From Bifidobacterium longum subsp. infantis ATCC 15697 = JCM 1222 = DSM 20088 (GTDB lineage: Bacteria; Actinomycetota; Actinomycetes; Actinomycetales; Bifidobacteriaceae), in the NCBI RefSeq assembly GCF_000269965.1, contig NC_017219.1:1860001-1924000 (forward strand): a DNA stretch of 64,000 bases, in the 5' to 3' direction. The stretch's first letter is position 1. Each line of letters begins with the position of its first letter. Below, piece by piece: positions 57,848 to 64,000 of the stretch. Made by a program: the position numbers and the translations under genes. A model generated the notes under the pieces. That model had not been told where the DNA came from, did not search any database, and was given only the letters and a program-made list of their open reading frames with translations.

Positions 57848-57909
57848 AGTCTACTAGCGCGAGCCGACTCATGACAAGTTTTCTTCACGGTGTGTTGTGA
57901 GCGCTCACA
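57848..57909 (-). promoter_or_regulatory. pyk promoter and operator-like palindrome
   Basis: On the - strand TTGTCA (57872-57877), 18 bases, then TAGACT (57848-57853) forms a promoter. Upstream of the -35, 57896-57909 is the perfect 14-bp palindrome TGTGAGCGCTCACA, of the form bound by LacI-type regulators. Its place upstream of the -35 suits activation rather than blocking. Confidence 0.6.
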
Positions 57910-57952
57910 TTGTTGTGTTGACTGGGTTTAAGGGTTGTATTCTCTAACGATT

Positions 57953-58939
57953 TCAGGCCTTCTCGGCGCTTTCCATGCTCTTCATCTTGATCACGGAAGC
58001 CACGGATGCGCCGCCAATTGCGACCACAATCACAGCCAGCGACAGCCATGTGGGCACTTCCGGCACCCAATGGATGCCTTCGCCGCCGTTGATGAACGGC
58101 AAGGTATTGCCGTGCAGGGCCTCCATGATGAGCTTGACGCCGATGAAGCCCAGCACCACGGACAGGCCGGCAGGCAGGTAGACGAGCTTGTCGAGCAGGG
58201 CGCCCAGCAGGAAGTACAGCTGCTGCAGGCCGAGCAGGGCGAACACGTTGGAGGTGAACACCAGGAACGGATCCTTGGTCAGGCCGAAGATCGCGGGAAT
58301 CGAGTCGAAAGCGAACATGACGTCGGTGGTGCCGATGGTCAGGAACACGATGAGCATCGGGGTCCAGTAACGCACGCCGTTCTTGGTGGTGCGCAGCTTC
58401 TCGCCGTCGTAGTCGTCGGTGATCTTGATGATCTTGCGCAGATTACGGATGATGCCGTTCTCGTGATATTCCTCGTCTTCATCGCCGCCGAGCACCAGTT
58501 TGACGGCGGTGTAGATCAGGAAGGCGCCGAACAGGAAGAACACCCATGTGAAGCGGGTGATCAGGGCCGCGCCGATCAGAATGAAAATGCCACGGAAGAT
58601 CAAAGCGATGGTGATACCGACGGACAGCACATACTTCTGAACCTGCTTGGGCACCGCGAAGTTCGACATGATGATGACGAACACGAATAGGTTGTCGATG
58701 GACAACGAGTATTCGGTGAGCCAGCCGGAATAGAACTCGATGGCGGGCTTGGAGCCGGCGAAGAACCAGATGCATCCGCCGAACATCAGCGCCATGACCA
58801 CGAAGAAGGCGATATGCTGCACGCATTCCTTGGTGGAGGGCACATGCGGTCGGCGCCCGATGACGAACAGGTCGACGATGAAGAACAGCGCGAGCACCAC
58901 GAAGGTGATGATTTCAAATGCGAGTGGGGTTTCTGCCAT
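57953..58939 (-). CDS. TerC-family integral membrane protein
   Basis: A 328-residue membrane protein with about nine helices. EYSLSIDNLFVFVIIMSNF and DVMFAFDSIPAIFGLT are the TerC hallmark segments, with acidic residues in the membrane. Relatives export metals such as manganese or aid tellurite resistance and metal loading of secreted proteins; the ion here is unknown. Start ATG 58939 follows TAGGGA. Ends just after the operator region of pyk. Confidence 0.9.
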   Translation of the reverse strand: MAETPLAFEIITFVVLALFFIVDLFVIGRRPHVPSTKECVQHIAFFVVMALMFGGCIWFFAGSKPAIEFYSGWLTEYSLSIDNLFVFVIIMSNFAVPKQVQKYVLSVGITIALIFRGIFILIGAALITRFTWVFFLFGAFLIYTAVKLVLGGDEDEEYHENGIIRNLRKIIKITDDYDGEKLRTTKNGVRYWTPMLIVFLTIGTTDVMFAFDSIPAIFGLTKDPFLVFTSNVFALLGLQQLYFLLGALLDKLVYLPAGLSVVLGFIGVKLIMEALHGNTLPFINGGEGIHWVPEVPTWLSLAVIVVAIGGASVASVIKMKSMESAEKA

Positions 58940-58971
58940 GATTCCCTACACTAACCCATGTATGTGACGGG

Positions 58972-61083
58972 TCATTGCCCCGCCTCGGTCATCTGCCGGA
59001 GCTCCTTCTTGAGATCACGGATCTCGTCGCGCAGACGGGCCGCAAGCTCGAACTGGAGCTGCTCGGCGGCGGTGTGCATCTGTTCGCTCAGCTGGCGAAT
59101 CAGGTCGGCGAGGTCCTGCGCGGGCAGGCCGGCCTTCAGGATCTCCTCGTGGCGCTTGTCCGCCTCGTTGGGATCGAGTACCGGCACGCCCAGGTGTGTG
59201 TTGCCGGCCTTGCCCGCGTTGCGGTAGCCACCTTCAAGCAAGGTCTGGGTGTCCACATCCTCCTTGGCGAGCATGTCGTTGACGTCGCTGATCTTCTTGA
59301 TCAGGGGCTTGGGATCGATGCCATGCTCCTGGTTGTAGGCGATCTGCTTGGCGCGGCGGCGGTCGGTCTCGTCGATCGCCTGTCTCATGGCTTCGGTGGT
59401 CTCGTCGGCGTACATGATCACCACGCCGGACACGTTTCGCGCGGCACGGCCGATGGTCTGGATGAGCGAACGGTAGGACCGCAGGAAGCCCTCCTTGTCG
59501 GCGTCGAGGATCGCCACCAGTGATACTTCCGGCAAATCGAGGCCCTCACGCAGCAGGTTGATACCGACAATCACATCGATCTTGCCTTCGCGCAACATGC
59601 GCAGCAGTTCGACGCGCCGCAACGTATCCACATCGGAATGCAGGTATTCGACCTTGATCCCGCGTTCCAGCAGATAGTCGGTCAAATCCTCGGCCATCTT
59701 CTTGGTCAGGGTGGTGACCAGCGCGCGCTCGTTCCTGGCCACACGGGCCTTGATCTCGGCGAGCAGATCGTCGATCTGCCCCTTGACCGGGCGCACGTCG
59801 ATCTTCGGGTCCAGCAGGCCGGTCGGACGGATGATCTGTTCGACCACCCCGTCGGACAAGCCCAACTCGTAGTCGCCGGGCGTGGCGGACAGATACACGG
59901 TCTGGCCGACGCGCTGCAGGAACTCCGGCCATTTGAGCGGTCGGTTATCCATCGCGGAGGGCAGGCGGAACCCGTGTTCGACCAACGTGCGCTTGCGGGA
60001 GGCGTCCCCCTCGTACATCGCGCCGATCTGCGGCACGGTAACATGCGACTCATCGATGACCAGCAGGAAATCATCCGGAAAGAAGTCGAGCAGCGTATGC
60101 GGCGGCGTGCCGGCCGCGCGGCCGTCGAGATGACGCGAATAGTTTTCGACCCCCGAGCACACGCCCACCTGGGTGAGCATCTCCAGGTCATAGGTGGTGC
60201 GCATGTCGAGACGCTGCGCCTCAAGTTCCTTGCCCTGTTTGCGCAGTTCGGACAACCGTCCGTCAAGCTCCTCGCGGATGGTTTTGAGCGCGCGTTCCAT
60301 ACGCTCCGGCCCGGCCACATAGTGGGAGGCCGGGAAGATATGGACCTGCGGTTCATGGGCGATCACATCGCCGGTCAGCGGATGCAGGGTGGAGATGCGG
60401 TCGATCTCGTCGCCGAAGAATTCGATGCGGATGGCCAGTTCCTCGTATACGGGGATGATTTCGACCGTATCGCCCCGCACGCGGAACGTGCCGCGGGTGA
60501 AGGCGATGTCGTTGCGCTTGTACTGCATGGCCACGAACCGGCGCAGCAGGTCGTCGCGATTGATCTGCTGGCCTTCCTTGAGAAACAGCATACGCCCGGC
60601 GTATTCCTCAGGAGTGCCCAGGCCGTAGATGCAGGAGACGGTGGCCACGACCACGCAGTCGCGTCTGGTCAGCAGGTTGGCCGTGGCCTGATGGCGCAAA
60701 CGTTCCACATCGTCGTTGATGTTGGAGTCTTTCTCGATATAGGTGTCGGTCTGCGGTATGTAGGCCTCCGGCTGATAGTAGTCGTAGTAGGAAACGAAAT
60801 AGCTCACCGCGTTGTCGGGCATGAGCTCGCGGAATTCGGCGCACAGCTGCGCGGCGAGCGTCTTGTTCGGCTCGATGATGAGCGTGGGACGTTGCAGCCG
60901 TTCGATCAGCCATGCGGTGGTGGCGGTTTTGCCGGTGCCGGTGGCGCCCATGAGCACCACGTCGTTCTCTCCGTTCTCGATGCGCGTGGCCAGTTCCTCG
61001 ATGGCCTTCGGCTGGTCTCCGGATGGTTGGTACGGCGATTTGACCACAAACGGCTTGTCCACACGTTCGATGTTGAATCCCAT
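58972..61083 (-). CDS. uvrB: Excinuclease ABC subunit B
   Basis: A 703-residue UvrB of nucleotide excision repair. Walker A is GATGTGKT, the beta-hairpin is [18 protein letters not shown], the DEAD-like box LLVIDESH, and helicase motif [12 protein letters not shown]. The C-terminal UVR domain ([18 protein letters not shown]) binds UvrC. The start ATG 61083 has GGAAGGA eight bases upstream. No operon partner. Confidence 0.96.
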   Translation of the reverse strand: MGFNIERVDKPFVVKSPYQPSGDQPKAIEELATRIENGENDVVLMGATGTGKTATTAWLIERLQRPTLIIEPNKTLAAQLCAEFRELMPDNAVSYFVSYYDYYQPEAYIPQTDTYIEKDSNINDDVERLRHQATANLLTRRDCVVVATVSCIYGLGTPEEYAGRMLFLKEGQQINRDDLLRRFVAMQYKRNDIAFTRGTFRVRGDTVEIIPVYEELAIRIEFFGDEIDRISTLHPLTGDVIAHEPQVHIFPASHYVAGPERMERALKTIREELDGRLSELRKQGKELEAQRLDMRTTYDLEMLTQVGVCSGVENYSRHLDGRAAGTPPHTLLDFFPDDFLLVIDESHVTVPQIGAMYEGDASRKRTLVEHGFRLPSAMDNRPLKWPEFLQRVGQTVYLSATPGDYELGLSDGVVEQIIRPTGLLDPKIDVRPVKGQIDDLLAEIKARVARNERALVTTLTKKMAEDLTDYLLERGIKVEYLHSDVDTLRRVELLRMLREGKIDVIVGINLLREGLDLPEVSLVAILDADKEGFLRSYRSLIQTIGRAARNVSGVVIMYADETTEAMRQAIDETDRRRAKQIAYNQEHGIDPKPLIKKISDVNDMLAKEDVDTQTLLEGGYRNAGKAGNTHLGVPVLDPNEADKRHEEILKAGLPAQDLADLIRQLSEQMHTAAEQLQFELAARLRDEIRDLKKELRQMTEAGQ

Positions 61084-61101
61084 GCGCTGTTTCCTTCCGA
61101 T

Positions 61102-62337
61102 TCACGCTGTATCCCGATGATATATCGGAATATACGCTAGGCAACTCCAATACCCGTCTTCCTCTTGGACGCGCAGCCAACCACCGCTCCGCGTAATTGA
61201 TTGACGCAGATGAGACATTCCAAATCCCATGCCCAATGTTCTCGGAGATTCCGTCAATGCTCCATCCGCCATCTTGGCGGGAACGTCAGCCACCGATACG
61301 TACAGTCCGTCTTGCCGCACTTGTATGGCGAGCACATACCCTTGTTCGCGATCCGCGTGCTTGGCGATATTGGCAAACGTCTCTTCCAGCAACGACCGCG
61401 TCAACTGGATAGTCTTCTCGTCAAACCGACTCAGGAGATCGAAGGGATCGGACACAACCACCTCGCCTCGGAAACCAAGCGCTGCGAGTTCCCGCCGGTG
61501 CCGTTCGATCTCGGCCTCGAATCGACCTGCACCGATCGGAACGATGGCTTCTCCGGAGCGACGCGCATGGCATCGCGGGATTCGCGCAGTGCCGACATTG
61601 TGCTTTGCGAGAACCGCTATGACATCATGCGTCTGATCGAGCGCCCGTTGAGCCACTTCGCGCAACAGTGGCAAGTCCATCGACTCTCCTTGCGAAGGGT
61701 GTTCCGACATGATCCTGTCGATGCTCATGATGAGATATGAGAGATCATTGGTCGTCGCATCATGCAGCCTTGCCGCCAGATCCAACGATTCGGCCCTGCC
61801 ACGCGCTTCCGACTCCCTCTCCCCCTCACGATGATGCCAATTCAGCAGCAGACCGATTCCAACGCACGCCAACGCCGGCATGACGGTCCAAGGCACAACG
61901 GACACCAACGCCCCGGCATCCCAATCCATCGGCAACCCATACTGCCATATCAGCTGCGCCACGCGAGATACGGTCACAGCCACCGCCAACACCACGCCGC
62001 ACCATATGCGTTGATAGGAGAGAACGATTAATGGCTCGGCTATCACCACGCTCACCGACATGGACAGATCCACCGGCAAGGGGAACACCACGCACCATGA
62101 GATCGCCAACGCGATATTGCCGCCGAACGGGAATGCCACGCAGAGCAACGACAGGATGACGAACAACAGACCCACCCACAGGGTCCACGCATCCCAAACC
62201 GGATTGATACACGATTCGATGACCGTATCAGCGGCTATGCACAAGGCGCAGGCTAGCGCCGCGATCTTTTCGCCATGCCAAGACTTCCCGAAATCGCGGA
62301 AGCGGCGTCTAAGAAAACGGCTGCCGTCACAGGACAT
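61102..62337 (-). CDS. Sensor histidine kinase of the bacteriocin-linked two-component system
   Basis: A 411-residue kinase. The N-terminal half has about five or six transmembrane helices (residues ~25-165) and no large extracellular domain. AARLHDATTNDLSYL is the HisKA_3 dimerisation and phospho-acceptor region, and LLEETFANIAKHADRE the N-box of the ATPase. The later D- and G-boxes are degenerate (VADVPAKM, LGMGFGMSHL). It follows the response regulator with an 11-bp overlap (62327-62337), so ATG 62337 is translationally coupled and the two are a unit. The gene pair is divergent from the bacteriocin gene, which it probably controls (inference). Confidence 0.85.
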   Translation of the reverse strand: MSCDGSRFLRRRFRDFGKSWHGEKIAALACALCIAADTVIESCINPVWDAWTLWVGLLFVILSLLCVAFPFGGNIALAISWCVVFPLPVDLSMSVSVVIAEPLIVLSYQRIWCGVVLAVAVTVSRVAQLIWQYGLPMDWDAGALVSVVPWTVMPALACVGIGLLLNWHHREGERESEARGRAESLDLAARLHDATTNDLSYLIMSIDRIMSEHPSQGESMDLPLLREVAQRALDQTHDVIAVLAKHNVGTARIPRCHARRSGEAIVPIGAGRFEAEIERHRRELAALGFRGEVVVSDPFDLLSRFDEKTIQLTRSLLEETFANIAKHADREQGYVLAIQVRQDGLYVSVADVPAKMADGALTESPRTLGMGFGMSHLRQSITRSGGWLRVQEEDGYWSCLAYIPIYHRDTA

Positions 62338-62992
62338 GGTATCGCTCACAGTAATCAAGGAGTTCGCCGCGCCTCGTAACACCGACCTTGCGCATGGCTC
62401 GTTTCACATAGCTGTACACAGTTTCGACACCGATTCCCAAGCGGCGCGCAATTTCAACGGTCGGTACACGATGTGCATAGAGACGCAACACCGCCAGCTC
62501 TCGATCGGAGAAGAGCCTGGCACCATCCGCTTCCGGCTGTGCGGCATCCACCGTATGCAATGTCTCTTCAAGGCTATGCAAACCCCAACCATGAGGGTAT
62601 GTTCCCCCGTCAAACACCGATTTGACCGCCTCGCGTATGGTCGCTGCGAAATCTCTTTTCGAAATCAACGCTTGGGCTCCGCAACACGCGATATCCTCAC
62701 CATAGGTTGCCAGGTCATACGAAGTGACTACGATGACGCCAACCTGCACGTTCCGCTGTCGGATACGTTCCGTCAGCCGCACTCCGTTCAGCCCGTCCAT
62801 CATGAGATCGCAAATAAGGATGTCCGGCTTCCGCGGATCGAACAGACAACGTTCCAAGGCAAGACTGGGATTATCCGTAACCCATAGCATGTGTGCCTCG
62901 GGAATCGTCCTGCCAATAAGCAAAGCCATCATCTCCGCAGAGCAACGATCGTTGTCCACCAAGGCAAGCCGAATCGGGCGCCCGTTCTTCAT
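62327..62992 (-). CDS. LuxR/NarL-family response regulator
   Basis: A 221-residue regulator. The receiver has acidic residues in LALVDNDRC, phospho-acceptor Asp in ILICDLMMDGLNG, Thr in VVTSYD and Lys in LISKRDF. A C-terminal LuxR helix-turn-helix spans ~160-215 (LFSDRELAVLRLYAHRVPTV, IGVETVYSYVKRAMRKVG). Start ATG 62992 follows GGGAGGGGG. First gene of the kinase pair and divergent from the bacteriocin gene across 149 bp that includes a TGTGACG/CGTCACA dyad. Confidence 0.88.
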   Translation of the reverse strand: MKNGRPIRLALVDNDRCSAEMMALLIGRTIPEAHMLWVTDNPSLALERCLFDPRKPDILICDLMMDGLNGVRLTERIRQRNVQVGVIVVTSYDLATYGEDIACCGAQALISKRDFAATIREAVKSVFDGGTYPHGWGLHSLEETLHTVDAAQPEADGARLFSDRELAVLRLYAHRVPTVEIARRLGIGVETVYSYVKRAMRKVGVTRRGELLDYCERYHVL

Positions 62993-63141
62993 AAGTACCC
63001 CCTCCCCAAATCGCCTCCGTCAAACGCAATCGTAGCACTGTGACGATTCCCGTCACACAGACTTCGTTCGCTCCTCATTGGCGTCTTACCGTGTTATATG
63101 CGGCAAAGCAGCCGCGCAATGAAGAACAACAAGGAGCACTC
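62993..63141. promoter_or_regulatory. Divergent bacteriocin/regulator intergenic region
   Basis: 149 bp between the regulator and bacteriocin starts. TGTGACG-ATTCC-CGTCACA (63039-63057) is a perfect 7-bp dyad with a 5-base spacer, a candidate operator for the LuxR-type regulator. No fully convincing promoter hexamers are seen. Confidence 0.45.
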
Positions 63142-63537
63142 ATGATCGCAAAGAAAATCACCGGAGGCCTACTGGCGGCAACGCTTGCTCTCGGCGCAAG
63201 CGGAACACTTATCATTCCCGCAAACGCCAATGAAGTCGGTACTTCAGTAAAAGTCTCCTGCAGCGTTCCCACAGATAGGGATGCTGGCATCAGCACCGTT
63301 GATGTTTCATATCCCCATGGAGGAACATGGCAATATGGAACCACCTTGTGGGGCGGATGTGGAGATGTCTACTCCAATTTCCTCCACAATTCCCGTCGGC
63401 ATCATTCCTCGGTTTTGAACGCCGATAATGTATACGCATACAGCGGCGTCAAGGAAGCGGGAATCTGGGCCTCCGCAAGGACTTACGCGGTATGCGGCAA
63501 AGTGGATCAAGCTTTCTATGGATTTGATGCTGAATAA
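63142..63537 (+). CDS. Lactococcin-972-like secreted bacteriocin
   Basis: A 131-residue pre-protein. A Sec signal peptide (MIAKKITGGLLAATLALG...ANA, likely cut after ~29 residues) precedes the mature part. The mature region matches lactococcin 972: GGTWQYGTT, VYSNFLHNSRRHHSSVL, and AGIWASARTYAVCG, in the order GGTW.YG, YSN..H....H.S, AG.WA.A. Family peptides act on the cell envelope of related bacteria by blocking septum formation via lipid II. Three cysteines are present in the mature part. ATG 63142 has AAGGAG five bases upstream. It is followed by a DUF1430-type gene, as in known lactococcin-972 loci. Confidence 0.85.
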   Translation: MIAKKITGGLLAATLALGASGTLIIPANANEVGTSVKVSCSVPTDRDAGISTVDVSYPHGGTWQYGTTLWGGCGDVYSNFLHNSRRHHSSVLNADNVYAYSGVKEAGIWASARTYAVCGKVDQAFYGFDAE

Positions 63538-63565
63538 TTTCGCAGCATCCACACCATTTATTGAA

Positions 63566-63601
63566 TGTGCGGCGAGCGAACTTCCTATCGTCCGCCGCAC
63601 A
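63566..63601 (+). terminator. Hairpin between bacteriocin and immunity-type gene
   Basis: A 9-bp stem TGTGCGGCG/CGCCGCACA with an inner CGA/TCG pair. No T tract, so it probably acts as a partial terminator or 3' stabiliser that favours the peptide mRNA. Confidence 0.5.
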
Positions 63602-63631
63602 AACACATTGTTACCGGGAATAAGGTGTATC

Positions 63632-64000
63632 ATGCACTGGACTTATAAAATCGCCAGTATATTGGCCGTGGCTCTCATCACTCTCGCAGCAGGATTCTAT
63701 GCGCAAAATAACGAAGAAACCTATCCCTCCGGCCCTAGCTACGATATTGGAATTTCCGACGCGCACGGGCAGCCTCTATCGACATTGACCGGTCTCGCAG
63801 CGACCCATCATGTCGTACTCGCGAGAGTCTCCTATGAGCCGGACGGTCACGGTACCAACAGACGCGTAATTTCTATTTTCGGCGCATTAGACGGCAACGG
63901 CATGCATGCGAATTCGCCATACCCGGATTATGGGTTCGGGCCGCGCACACGTGTGCAACGCGGAGACAGATTCACCGACCCATTGGGAAGATGGCTTCTC
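63632..64000 (+). CDS. Bacteriocin-associated membrane protein (DUF1430-type), cut by window end
   Basis: 123 codons without a stop. It has an N-terminal hydrophobic helix (MHWTYKIASILAVALITLAA) and an extracellular beta-rich part with the DUF1430-like segments YDIGISDAHGQPLS, VLARVSYEPDG and YPDYGFGPRTRVQRGDRF. Such proteins with seven helices are encoded right after lactococcin-972 genes and are thought to give immunity with an ABC ATPase encoded next. Start ATG 63632 follows AAGGTG. The rest lies outside. Confidence 0.7.
   Translation, partial: MHWTYKIASILAVALITLAAGFYAQNNEETYPSGPSYDIGISDAHGQPLSTLTGLAATHHVVLARVSYEPDGHGTNRRVISIFGALDGNGMHANSPYPDYGFGPRTRVQRGDRFTDPLGRWLL

Overview
The window reads as chromosome of a Bifidobacterium, most likely B. 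longum or a close relative. Base composition is high in G+C. It carries the bifid-shunt marker phosphoketolase (xfp) with pyruvate formate-lyase and its activase, phosphate acetyltransferase, acetate kinase and pyruvate kinase. It also has two clpP genes, actinobacterial PdtaR and DUF3000 genes, and start codons preceded by AAGGAG-type ribosome sites. No rRNA genes and no CRISPR array are present.

Layout. 1-4.5 kb (+): the 3' end of dprA, then sdhA, sdhB and an O-methyltransferase-like gene. 4.5-23.2 kb (mostly -): a LOG-family protein, nhaA, two identical tRNA-Arg genes, the clpP1-clpP2-clpX protease set, a small unknown gene, a ClC channel, trigger factor, RNase D with a DUF3000 gene, pflB-pflA, a small conserved gene, nadE and an M20 amidohydrolase. 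23.2-29 kb (-): a methionine-type metQNI importer and xfp. 29.4-39.9 kb (+): guaA, a collapsed DUF1846 gene, an acyltransferase-SGNH membrane protein, prs, tRNA-Gln, glmU-rsfS, a histidine phosphatase, two identical tRNA-Ala genes and pta-ackA. 41.3-44 kb (-): aroA and a polytopic membrane protein.

44.1-47.9 kb is an accessory patch next to tRNA-Pro. It holds an EcsC-like gene, an HNH endonuclease gene interrupted by an amber codon, a small membrane ORF behind a consensus promoter, and a frameshifted integrase fused to a holin-like fragment. It looks like a decayed prophage. 48-61 kb (-) returns to housekeeping genes: glgX, a Nudix hydrolase, a Nif3-like protein, polA, pdtaR, an unusual short tRNA-Leu, pyk, terC and uvrB.

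61.1-64 kb is the most striking region. A sensor kinase and a LuxR-type response regulator are divergently transcribed from a secreted lactococcin-972-like peptide gene, which is followed by the start of a DUF1430-type bacteriocin-associated membrane protein that runs off the window. Together they look like a regulated bacteriocin locus.

Intergenic regions carry two notable repeat families. One is a pair of ~130 bp palindromic MITE-like elements (21.8 and 42.7 kb). The other is a dispersed set of CTCCCCTC/GAGGGGAG hairpins that often sit where terminators would be. Central carbon genes pyk and pflB have GTGAG/CTCAC palindromes upstream of their promoters, which suggests a shared regulator.
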